Assembly (NCBI GenBank): GCA_951799405.1
Contig: OX637363.1
Location: forward strand, 2,542,001 to 2,606,000
Length of the DNA stretch: 64,000 nucleotides
Direction of reading: 5' to 3'
From: Agapetus fuscipes
Taxonomy: Eukaryota; Arthropoda; Insecta; Trichoptera; Glossosomatidae
Part shown: piece by piece, positions 11,085 to 19,595 of the stretch
How positions within the stretch are numbered: the first letter of the stretch is position 1
Layout: every line of letters begins with the position of its first letter
Program-made: the position numbers and the translations under genes
Notes under the pieces: generated by a model
The model's input: the letters and a program-made list of their open reading frames with translations, nothing else
Told to the model about the DNA's origin: nothing
The model's database searches: none

Positions 11085-11757
11085 TCAGTTGCTAAGATAT
11101 ATAATAATAAAAGGTTCATTTTTAATTTATGTCCTCATGCAGATACGTGTAAGTGTGTACCTACTTACAAAATAAGACCGGAACTTTAAATTACCATAAA
11201 CCCTGTCGAATATAAAAATTTGCCGACTCTTGAAACAGAGAGAAGAAAGTGTACAAAGTAAATGTCAGAGGAAAGCGCGGAAGGGGAAGGCCGAGGAAAG
11301 AATGTGTAGACCAAATAGGTGAGATTGCGAAAGAATGAACCCTGCAGAGTGAGAATAAGAGAAGAGTATGTATGAAAAAGGTGATGAATATTGAGGAAAT
11401 AAAAGTGGTTTGAAAGGACAGAAAAAAGTGGAGGCGCATCTGCGGAGGTATCGGCCACCCCTTGTGTAACGGCGGCAAGATACATTGCCCATTACATACA
11501 CACATTGTATTGGCAAAAGTGAACCATTTTTACAGTATGGTTGGTCAGTCTCATACCAACCTGTAAGTCATGAAACAAAAAAATAGTATATAGGTACTGA
11601 GCAAACTATAAGAAATCAAAAACTTAAGAAATAAACATAATCTATAAAATAAAATAAGTCAATTGAAATGAAAATATTTTAGCTTTAAAAGCCTTAGCCC
11701 CCAACATTGCAGGACAATCGCCATTTTTTCGGTTCTTGCATGAGTCGATTATAGTAC
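11085..11757 (-). mobile_element. R1 + N1a 3'UTR, split by an N1b insertion
   Basis: The R1 tail half lies at about 11,085-11,212 and the R1 head half at about 11,502-11,578. The N1a 3'UTR and a codon remnant ('gcccccaacattgcaggaca') follow to 11,757. The two R1 halves match consecutive parts of the consensus, so the intervening N1b piece was inserted later. Confidence 0.7.
11213..11501 (+). mobile_element. LINE N1b 3' fragment inserted in R1
   Basis: It carries the same C-terminal G-R-G-R-P-R-K coding block and 'cggccacccc' end as the 4511 copy. Several stops (for example 'gaatgaaccc') show that it is dead. Confidence 0.75.
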
Positions 11758-11970
11758 CTTGACTAATATTGGTTGGCAGGTTTGTCGGTTCTATGGCCGC
11801 GGAGTCAAGAAGCTTTTTCGACTAGCGTATTTGGAACAGAATAACGTTGGTTCGAATAACGTCTGGTTCACTTGACCATAACTTCGACCCTGGTTCAACA
11901 GATGCCATTGCATGCACACTAACTTCTGATTCCGCAATGAAAACAACTGGCCAGGCAAAATATAAAAAAA

Positions 11971-12177
11971 AATGAGGCTGACCTCTCATGCTGTAAAAAC
12001 TTGGACCACTTTTGCCAATGCCACTCTGGTTTCAGGAAAAATGCTTGTAAAGTGTATGTCTATATTAGATTTGGTTTATTTTGTGTGCGGCAAGTGTAAG
12101 CGCCAACTTGCATGTGCCTGCTTGTAGGGATGCATTTAATATGAGCCTTGGATGTCAATACATATTTGCGACCTACG
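11971..12177 (+). repeat. R1, diverged
   Basis: 'aatgaggctgacctctcat' to 'caatacatatttgcgacct'. The TTAGA tail is missing because the copy abuts a P1 MITE. Confidence 0.65.
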
Positions 12178-12178
12178 G

Positions 12179-12655
12179 TGCTATTCTTAGACATTTTAGT
12201 CGTCCGTTGAGCCCAAGTTTTGACAAACTAATGATGCATTGTTATGAAGACCTGTCAATTCACCTCTGTGGCACTACAAAAAGTGTCATAGACCCCTAGA
12301 GTCTCTTGAATCTAGGAAGTCTCCCACACAGGATTTCTTAAAAAAAAAAATAACAAGATATTTATATAAAGCACCGTTTACACGACCTGAAATTTTAAAT
12401 CGAAAATATTAGATTTGACAGAAAGAACAAGTTTATCACTTTAATTCATCATTAAAGATTTTTTACATTTTTTGTAAATTCAAGATGGCTTCCGAAGAAC
12501 TGAAAAATTAAAATGCGATTTTCTCAAAAACGGCTCCAACGATTTTTCTTAAATATTAGGTACCAAAGTTCGGTAGGTAAGAATGACCGTGGTGATGAGA
12601 CTTCCAGCCCAGGCATCATTAGTTTGTCAAAGCGCGGACTCGACGGACGACCAAA
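12179..12655. mobile_element. P1 (PIF-type) MITE halves with internal insertion
   Basis: The left terminus 12,179-12,255 ('cggtgctattcttagacatt') and right terminus about 12,556-12,655 ('cattagtttgtcaaagcgc', inverted) are the two ends of the P1 element, seen complete at 35,852. An S1 tail and other sequence lie between them. The right-most bases are replaced by a LINE N3 tail with (ATG)n. Confidence 0.6.
12256..12352 (+). mobile_element. SINE S1 tail fragment
   Basis: 'gcactacaaaaagtgtcata' through 'cacaggatttcttaaaaaaa'. Only the 3' ~95 bp is present, with the poly(A). Confidence 0.7.
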
Positions 12656-12722
12656 ATGATGATGATGATGATGATTTTTATAGCGCCGTTTCGTGACCAC
12701 TGTCACTGCAAAGGCGCTTTCA
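12655..12722 (-). mobile_element. LINE N3 3' tail
   Basis: (atg)n followed by 'cgccgtttcgtgacc'. This is the reverse of the N3 3' end at 59,300-59,345 ('gtcacgaaacggcgc' then (atc)n). Confidence 0.55.
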
Positions 12723-13073
12723 GGCTTGACGCGGCGGTGAAGAAATGGGTCTTTATTCCCTTCTTGTGTCTTAGAATATGTCTTAGAATAACACTGTTAT
12801 AGTATAGATTTAGAAACATCGGCCATCATTAGATTTCATAATTTAAATACGGAATAATGTTAAACGAATCCGGTTCCCGAGACGCGTTGAAGTGGCTTGA
12901 ATACCTTGAATCTTATTTGTGGAGAAAAAACCCAAGCAGATGTGTTTACATTAACCTATCGTCCGTCTTCACTCAAAAGATCACTTGCCTCGACCATTAC
13001 AAATGCTGGAAAAACATTTTTAAAATTATGGAAATTCATGTTTTGTTTCATGACGCGAAAACTTGAATTGTCT
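12723..13073. other. Unassigned sequence
   Basis: There are small open frames in this stretch, but none with recognisable content. Confidence 0.35.
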
Positions 13074-13700
13074 AATCTAATCTAATCTAAGTTGCAAAGA
13101 TATGTTACATTGGAGATTTACATTATGTGCATTCCCACAAGCAGACATGCATTATTTCGCGCTTACACATGCCGCATGTGGACCTACAATATAAAAAACC
13201 CAATCTCAAATGAACATAAGCCCTGCAACTCTTGCCGACCTTCCCTGAAGCAGGGGTGACATTGGCAAAGTGAACCATTTTGTACAGTATGGGTGGTCAG
13301 CCGCATACCAACCTATCAGTCAAGGAATACAAGCAATCAATACATTCAAATATATAAAACAAATAAACTCTAAACAATTAAACAGTAAAAAATTAAAAAA
13401 ACTACAAAACATATTTTAAAAAAAATAAAAATTTAAAAGCCTCAGCTTTAACCGCCAGCATTACAGATCAACCGCCATTTCTTTCGATCCTTGCATACTT
13501 CTTTCATTTCATCCAGAGCCATAACCTTTTTCATACAAGCTCTCTGGATATCCCATTCATTCGCTATTTAAAAAATTTGGTCCATCCATACCTTTTTCGG
13601 TCTTCCTCTTCCACGACATCCATCAATTCTCGCAGCATACACTTTCTTCGTCAATCTTTCCTCATTCATTCTCTCCAAATGTCCAAACCATATATATACT
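13074..13700 (-). mobile_element. LINE N1a 3' end: R1 tail, 3'UTR and C-terminal coding remnant
   Basis: R1 spans 13,074-13,329, the 3'UTR 13,330-13,455, and the coding end about 13,456-13,700. The coding part includes the reverse of R-G-R-P-R-K-V-W and M-K-K-V-M blocks and breaks off around the G-H-L-E-R-M motif. It is 5'-truncated. Confidence 0.8.
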
Positions 13701-14154
13701 TTCACAATTTTCAATTTATTTCACAATTTGACAGTCACTGGCTATATGCGTTGCTGTTCGATCGCGACATCTGCTGTCCTACCATTTTGACCTCTTATAT
13801 AGTAAACCGGAGAGGTCGTTCTCGCAATTTCTGAATTATTCCACCACCAGAACATTTACGCACACACAATCACTAGAATGTCATTCCAAGGCACGAATAC
13901 TCCTAGATGTTTATGTATTACGTGATTCAGTGCGTGTAATCGTTTTGATGTATGTTTGTATAAGCGCGCGTATTTCAAGTTCGCAAAAATAGACACTTTT
14001 TCTTCGGTTTCAATAAATACTTCATCCTGCTCCCCAACTAGAAATCTTGGATTAATTATTACTCTAACATCTTGTGAACAGATTTTTTTTGAAAAAGAAC
14101 TCAACGTGTTTATCTTTTCATTCATTTTATCTGTTAAGTAACGGCTAAGAATAA
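13701..14154. other. Unassigned; weak open frames only
   Basis: A 101-codon minus-strand frame (14,161-13,856) has no recognised motif, and its start lies in the S2 end sequence. I do not support it as a gene. Confidence 0.3.
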
Positions 14155-14875
14155 AACGCAACGCAACGCAACTAAGCTACACATATAGTGTAACTCCTTT
14201 TTTTTTTTTAAGAAATCCTGTGCGGGAGACTCCCTAGATTCTAAAGACTCTAGGGATCTATGACACTTGTTGTAGTGCCGCAGAGGTGTACGAGCTTGGT
14301 CGTCGCTACAAAGCGCCAATACTCAAGCAAGACCCAGTTGCTGTAAGGCTGGATGGACCTTTGGTGGCCGGTCATTTGTAAAGGTTTATGAATTTTTCAA
14401 CCCAGCGAAGAGCACATTCGAAATATAAATGGTATATTTTTGTGCTCCGCCGGGATCCGAATCCACAACCTTCCATTTACGAGTCCGAAGTGTTGCCACT
14501 ACGGACTACGGACCGGTCCATAGATGCCAACGACACGCGGTGTACCTGGGCGGTTACCCATCCAAGCACTGACCGCGCCCAATGTTGCTTAACTTCGGTG
14601 ATCTATGGGAACCGGTGCTTTCAACATGGCTAACGTCGTTGACCTAACTCCTTGTCTGCGTTATCCCCGAAGGGGTCGCATGTGGCGCTTCAGCACTTAT
14701 TTATTTCTACGGGAAAGGGGGCTGGCCTTACATTAACCACTTTCAGTTGAAGTGGGGGTTTTCCAGCTCCCGGGGGGGCTGGTTCTCATTTCTTGTGAAG
14801 GCTGAGTAAGCCGCGAAATCGAACCCTCGCTCTCGGCATAGAATGCAAGCATTCTACCAATTGAGCTATCGACCT
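14155..14875 (-). mobile_element. SINE S2 interrupted by a 5S-S1 SINE
   Basis: S2 runs on the minus strand from 14,875 (head joined to S1) down to 14,652 and resumes at 14,190-14,155. The interruption, 14,198-14,644, is flanked by the direct repeat 'taactcc' (14,191-14,197 and 14,645-14,651), a typical retrotransposition target duplication. Confidence 0.88.
14198..14644 (-). mobile_element. Full-length chimeric 5S rRNA-S1 SINE with target duplication
   Basis: This 447-bp element is bounded by 7-bp direct repeats, so its ends are defined. On the minus strand there are about 120 bp of 5S rRNA-like sequence (14,644 to about 14,523) with the box A ('gaagttaagcaacattgggc') and box C ('cttggatgggtaaccgcc') regions, losing a few bases between 'ggttc' and 'gatcaccg' compared with a true 5S gene. 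A tRNA-like S1 head follows with 'gtagtccgtagtggcaac' and a 'ggattcggatccc' B box, then the S1 body, the 'cctgtgcgggagactccc' tail and poly(A) (poly(T) at 14,198). It can be read as Pol III transcribed from either internal promoter. Novelty cannot be judged here. Confidence 0.9.
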
Positions 14876-15112
14876 TTTTACGAGCTTGGTCGTCGTCGCT
14901 ACAAAGCGCCAATTCTCAAGCAAGACCCAGTTGCTGTAAGGCTGGATGGACCTTTGGTGACCTGTCATTGGTAAAGGTGTTGGAGTTTTTCAACCCAGCG
15001 AAGAGCAAATTTGAAAATATAAATGGTATACTTTTTGTGCTCCGCCGGGATTCGAACCCACAACCTTCCATTCTGAGTCCGAAGTTTTACCACTGAACTA
15101 CGGACCGGTCGA
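14876..15112 (-). mobile_element. SINE S1 forming an S1-S2 dimer
   Basis: The S1 head is at 15,112 and the S1 body ends at 'gctcgtaaaaa', immediately followed on the minus strand by the S2 tRNA-like head ('ggtcgatagctcaattgg'). The S1 tail is absent. The same junction occurs at 18,741/18,742. Confidence 0.85.
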
Positions 15113-15282
15113 ATGTAGTTACGAAATGTTTATTCTACACGTTCTGTTCTTACTTCGTACTTCCGTATTTCTCTTTCCACTCCTAAACTACAGCCTCCTC
15201 TAATCTTTTTCATGCCTTTATTTTGTTGGTCCGCAGGGACTTATTTATTTATCCTTACCCACGAGGCAAGCCAGTGGTGATT

Positions 15283-15425
15283 ACCTACCGAATATCGGTA
15301 ATATTTGTATGAAGACCTGTCAATCCAAGATGCCCGCAAGTGAACAGCGGATTAGTCTTCATACAAATATTATCGATATTCGGTAGCTAAGAATTACCGT
15401 GGTCATGAGACTTCCAGAGATTCCC
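15283..15425. mobile_element. P1-related hairpin fragment
   Basis: It contains 'tatgaagacctgtcaatcc' and 'gtgaacagcggattagtctt', the P1 core. Arms 'ccgaatatcggtaatatttg' and 'caaatattatcgatattcgg' are inverted around about 15,320. It sits within 140 bp of the next gene's coding exon. Confidence 0.65.
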
Positions 15426-15544
15426 GTATCTGCCACCTTGGGGACGCGCTATTTATCAGTTTTAGGTTCCGCAGTTTTGGTCGTAAAAAATATACTAAAT
15501 ACTCTATACATTACACACACTAGTAGGTACTTTTGGTAACCATT

Positions 15545-15559
15545 TTGTTGTCGTTTCAG
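15545..15559 (+). promoter_or_regulatory. Probable 3' splice site before the polyproline exon
   Basis: 'ttgttgtcgtttcag' directly precedes the ATG at 15,560. This pyrimidine-rich AG acceptor suggests a short upstream exon (non-coding, or coding one or two residues), which I cannot locate. Confidence 0.6.
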
Positions 15560-17095
15560 ATGGTGTTCTTGCTGATAGCTGCCTTCGTTGCAGCGACATC
15601 GGCAGTCACCCAAAACGGAGGTCCACTCCGCATACAGAGAGATGTAAACGAATATCTACCACCAGACGAAGGGTACTACTACCCTCCGCCTAGCGTGCCT
15701 TTCCCGCCACCACCACCACCGCCGCCACCACCACCACCACGGCCAACAACGACAACTACCAAGAGGCCAACGCTTCCACCCAGGCCGCCTCCATCACCAA
15801 CAACCACCCAGAGACCGCCATCACCACCTAGGCCACCACCACCACCCCCGCCACCTCCCCCCCCATTCAGACCCACACCACCTCCACGCCCACCCCCAAC
15901 CCAACCCAGGACACTATCAACAGGATACAGTTATCCTCCTCCTTCAATCCCGTTCACGTATCCAACAAAGGCACCACCATCACCCACGCCTAGAACTCTG
16001 CCTACAACAAGAGCCACTGTTCGCCCTCCCCCTCCACCACCGCCGCCAACCAAGCCACCGTACTTACCACCACCACCACCGCCACCTCCAACCAAACCAC
16101 CATATTTACCACCACCCCCCCCACCACCTCCAACCAAACCACCATATTTACCACCTCCTCCTCCAAGTACTACAAGAAAACCCCCACCACCCCCACCACC
16201 TCCTCCACCCCCACCTCCACCGCCACCTCCTCCTCGTCCACCACCAACACGTCCACCACCAACACGTCCACCTCCAACACGTCCACCACCAACACGTCCA
16301 CCACCAACACGTCCACCACCACCACCACCGACTCAACCCAGAGTACAAACAACCGGATACTATTATCCACCACCAGATGTGCCCTTCATTACTCCCAGCA
16401 CCACCCGGAAACCACCGCCTCCTCCTCCCCCACCACCTCCACCACCACCTCCTCCACCACCCCCACCACCACCTCCAACCAAACCACCATATTTACCACC
16501 TCCTCCTCCAAGTACCACAAGAAAACCCCCACCCCCCCCACCACCTCCTCCACCCCCACCTCCACCGCCACCTCCTCCTCGTCCACCACCAACACGTCCA
16601 CCACCACCACCACCGACTCAACCCAGAGTACAAACAACCGAATACTATTATCCACCACCAGATGTGCCCTTCATTACTCCTAGCACCACCCGGAAACCAC
16701 CGCCTCCTCCTCCCCCACCACCACCACCTCCTCCACCACCCCCCCCTCCACCTCCACCCCCTCCTCCACCACCACCACCTCCACCTCCCCCTCCACCACC
16801 ACCTCCACCTCCGCCTACACCGCGACCACCAACACGTCCACCACCACCACCACCGACTCAACCCAGAGTACTTACAACAGGATACAAATATCCACCACCA
16901 GATGTGCCCTTCATTACTCCTAGCACTACTCGGAGACCACCGCCTCCTCCTCCCCCACCACCACCACCTCCGCCACCACCACCACCTCCGCCACCACCAC
17001 CTCCCCCCCCTCCTCGAACTCCTCCACCATATTTACCACCCCCGACTCCAACCGGATATTCCTACCCTAAGCCAGCCGTAGAATTCAACTTTTAA
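15560..17095 (+). CDS. Secreted polyproline cuticle-type protein
   Basis: This exon encodes 511 residues from the ATG at 15,560. That start is preferred over an upstream in-frame TTG because an AG acceptor abuts it. Residues 1-15 or so (M-V-F-L-L-I-A-A-F-V-A-A-T-S-A) form a signal peptide. The rest is almost entirely proline runs broken by T-R-P-P-P-T, K-P-P-Y-L-P-P and S-T-T-R-K blocks. Six modules of pattern Y-x-Y-P-x-P-x-x-x-F are spaced through it (Y-Y-Y-P-P-P-S-V-P-F first, Y-S-Y-P-K-P-A-V-E-F last, close to the C-terminus). Three long near-repeats of about 60-90 codons (roughly 16,160-16,930) point to growth by unequal exchange. Y-L-P-P and GYxY-type modules are features I associate with insect cuticle or extracellular proline-rich proteins. 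A structural extracellular role is inference. Codons mix CCA, CCT, CCC and CCG, so it is not a pure triplet expansion. Confidence 0.85.
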   Translation: MVFLLIAAFVAATSAVTQNGGPLRIQRDVNEYLPPDEGYYYPPPSVPFPPPPPPPPPPPPRPTTTTTKRPTLPPRPPPSPTTTQRPPSPPRPPPPPPPPPPPFRPTPPPRPPPTQPRTLSTGYSYPPPSIPFTYPTKAPPSPTPRTLPTTRATVRPPPPPPPPTKPPYLPPPPPPPPTKPPYLPPPPPPPPTKPPYLPPPPPSTTRKPPPPPPPPPPPPPPPPPPRPPPTRPPPTRPPPTRPPPTRPPPTRPPPPPPTQPRVQTTGYYYPPPDVPFITPSTTRKPPPPPPPPPPPPPPPPPPPPPPTKPPYLPPPPPSTTRKPPPPPPPPPPPPPPPPPPRPPPTRPPPPPPTQPRVQTTEYYYPPPDVPFITPSTTRKPPPPPPPPPPPPPPPPPPPPPPPPPPPPPPPPPPPPPPPPTPRPPTRPPPPPPTQPRVLTTGYKYPPPDVPFITPSTTRRPPPPPPPPPPPPPPPPPPPPPPPPPPRTPPPYLPPPTPTGYSYPKPAVEFNF

Positions 17096-17232
17096 ATCCA
17101 ATCGTAGCTTCAATTAAGAAAACAATAAGCAAGAAAAATCCATTTTTTAATTCAACAGCTTCGAATTTCCGACACCTACGAAAAAAATATGAATATTATT
17201 AAAAGGCTTACAAGTGTACATTTTAAATCAGC

Positions 17233-17238
17233 AATAAA
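17233..17238 (+). promoter_or_regulatory. Candidate polyadenylation signal
   Basis: AATAAA lies 138 bp after the polyproline stop codon, with a second 'aaataaac' just downstream. These are the first canonical signals in the 3' flank. Confidence 0.5.
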
Positions 17239-17259
17239 CAAAATAAACATTTTTTAATC

Positions 17260-18000
17260 AATTTCAAAAATTTGCCAATGCTTTCACAACAAATATTTTT
17301 AATTGCTCAAAAATAGTTTATGTACATATATTAAGAAGTTACCATTTGATATTTCCTTTTTAAATTTATTAAAGTGTTAAAATGTTATTAAATATATTTT
17401 TCAGTACTAAAAACTGCCATACTAAAAAAAAAAACATTTCTCCAAATAATCAAGACACGTTTTTTATCATTAAAATAATTTATATCACAACAAATTCTGT
17501 ATACTTTTGGTTTCGAAAGCGTTTTTCTTTTCATTTAAAACATTATTCTTTAATTGTATTTAATAAAAAATATTGTTTTACATTTTGTAAAAGTTTTTTT
17601 TAACTCCAAACCAGAAAATTAAATTAAATAAGACGATTAAGCAACAAAATATGTGAAATAAAGGAATATTTTTTTTATTACAGAGAACGTTATTTTTAAA
17701 GTGCCTCAATACATTTATTTACTCTTTTGTAAAAAGTAAAATATAATGTTGGTGCGCCCATTTTGTTGTAATTTTTAACTTAAATGAAATAAAAATATAT
17801 TCTCAACTAGAGTTTTGTTTTTTTTATTATTATTTGTTGATTTAATATTGATGCTGTAAATATGTTATTTTCAATTGATATTTGTTTATTTTGAAGTTAG
17901 TAAGTATAGGCACATACATTGGACATTTTTTTAACACATGAACTTGAACACTTGCCTGCTTGTGGGCGTGCATTGATGATGTTTCTTCAAAAAAAAAACG
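17260..18000. other. Very AT-rich 3' flank
   Basis: No repeat family or gene was recognised. A diverged R1-like phrase ('gaacttgaacacttgcctgcttgtgggcgtgca') is visible near 17,940-17,975. Confidence 0.4.
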
Positions 18001-18002
18001 CT

Positions 18003-18490
18003 TCTAAGCTACACTTGTAGTGTTTTCCCAGAAGGGTTCGCATGTAGCGAGTGGAACCTATTTATTTTTACAAGTAAGGGGGGCCGGCTTTCCGCCAACC
18101 ACCACAAGTGGAGGTTTCCCAGCTCCCGAGGGGGCTGGTACTCATTTCTTGTAAAGGGCTTAGTCGATATTTTATTTTTGGGGCTTGAAATAAACACTGT
18201 ATAATCTAAGTTGCAAGGATATATTCATTTAAAGTTCTCAAATGCATGCCCACAAACAAACACTTGTAGTTCGCGCTTACAAATGCTGAATGTGTGCTTA
18301 CAAATAAAATCCAAACCTCAAATGAACGTAAGCCCTACAACTTTTGCCGACCTTCCCTGACACAGGGGTGACATTTTTAAGGTGAAACATTTTTTACAGT
18401 ATGGGTGGTCAGACTTATACCAACACAGAAACAGGAAATCATTTCTGACACCCTCGGTGGGATTCGAACCCGAGCTCTCCGAGAAAGACC
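18003..18490 (-). mobile_element. SINE S2 interrupted by R1 and cut by an S1-S2 dimer
   Basis: S2 parts lie at 18,003-18,197 and 18,427 to about 18,480. They match consecutive parts of the S2 consensus ('gaaataaacac' then 'gaaacaggaaatcatttctg'). The head end stops at the insertion of the next element. Confidence 0.82.
18198..18421 (-). repeat. R1 inserted into S2, with target duplication
   Basis: The direct repeat 'aacac' flanks it at 18,193-18,197 and 18,422-18,426. The element has only a minimal tail (one TTAGA-type unit) and lacks the last bases of the 5' 'ccttgacttatagg' end. The insertion shows R1 retrotransposing without visible N1a coding sequence. Confidence 0.8.
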
Positions 18491-18500
18491 GGTCCGCGAA

Positions 18501-19012
18501 TGACCGGTCCGTAGTTCAGTGGTAGCACTTCGGACTCTGAATGGGAAGGTTGTGGGTTCGATTCCCGGCGGAGCACAAAAAAAATATACCATTTATATTT
18601 TCAAATTTGCTCTTCGCTGGGTTGAAAAATTCATAAAACCTTTACCAATGACCGGTCACCAAAGGTCCATCCAGCCATACAGCAACTGGGTCTTGCCTGA
18701 GAATTTGCGTTTTGTAGCGACGACGATCAAGCTCGTAAAAAGATCGATAGCTCAATTGGTAGAATGCTTGCATTCCATGCCGAGAGCAAGGGTTCGATCT
18801 CAAAGGCATACTCAGCCTTCACAAGAAATGAGAACCAGCCCCCCCCCAGGAGCTGGGAAACCCCCATTTCAACTAAAAGTGGTTGGTGTGAGGCCCGCCC
18901 CCTTACCTGTAAAAATAAATAGGTCCCGAAGCGCCACATGCGACCCCTTTGGGGAAACGCAGGCAAGAAGTTGCACTATATGTGTAGCTTAGTTGCGTTT
19001 TTGCGTTGCTCT
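18501..19012 (+). mobile_element. S1-S2 dimeric SINE
   Basis: S1 occupies 18,501-18,741 and S2 18,742-19,012. Each carries its own tRNA-like A and B boxes ('gtagttcagtggtagc'/'ggttcgattcc' and 'tagctcaattggtagaatg'/'ggttcgatctc'). S1 lacks its own tail. The junction 'gctcgtaaaaagatcgatag' equals that of the minus-strand copy at 14,876. Direct repeats close to 'gctctcgg' (about 18,475-18,482 and just after 19,008) flank it, marking one transposition unit. Confidence 0.85.
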
Positions 19013-19403
19013 CGGTATGTAGGATAGTTGTCAACCTCTCACCAACCATTGGTGATTAGTTGATTACATATACAAAAAAAAAGAGAATTAAACGCATATA
19101 AACTTCTTGTTTATCTGTGTCACCAGTGATCGTAAAGCAAGACGAAAACAATTATAAAAACTGCATGTTGTTCATATTGTAGCTTTTATTATTTATTTAG
19201 AAGTTGTTTTCTGTTATCTCGATCGCTGCACGCAAAAAATCATTTCCCCACTAATCTAGTTTAAATGCGACTAAAGTGCATTTCACTTGTCGAGTGCATT
19301 CTAGACGCATTTCTACTCGTTTAGTATTAAAAAAATTGAAAAATATATATACTTGGATAGAATTAAAAAATTGACAACGAAAAAAATAATTTGTTTTGTT
19401 AAC

Positions 19404-19456
19404 GCTACTAAGCTTCACATAGAGTGTAACTTTTTTCTGCGTAGGGGTCGCATAAA
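19404..19456 (-). mobile_element. SINE S2 end fragment
   Basis: 'ctactaagcttcacatagagtg' plus 'aggggtcgcata'; only the S2 3' end is recognisable. Confidence 0.5.
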
Positions 19457-19559
19457 ACAAATAGAGGTTGGAGAAATAAACAAAATAAATAAACATACTT
19501 TATTGATGCAAAATAAATAATCTGTGATTGTTAAAATAAAAAAGTTACGATTCCGAAAA

Positions 19560-19595
19560 ATGGACTTTAAAAAGATATATTTTTTACGTATTTTG
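19560..19595 (+). CDS. Exon 1 of the 612-residue secreted protein
   Basis: 12 codons from the ATG to donor 'gtaag' at 19,596; the upstream context is 'cgaaaa' before ATGG. Host intron 1 spans 19,596-21,449. Confidence 0.72.

Noticed and set aside
15679..16861. Long antisense glycine- and tryptophan-rich and +1-frame histidine/leucine-rich open frames
   Set aside because: They are the complements and frame shifts of proline codons (CCN read as GGN, TGG or CAC) in the polyproline gene and have no independent start or splice evidence.
18519..18992. 157-codon open frame as a gene
   Set aside because: It lies wholly within the S1-S2 dimeric SINE; such frames recur in every S1/S2/R1 copy.
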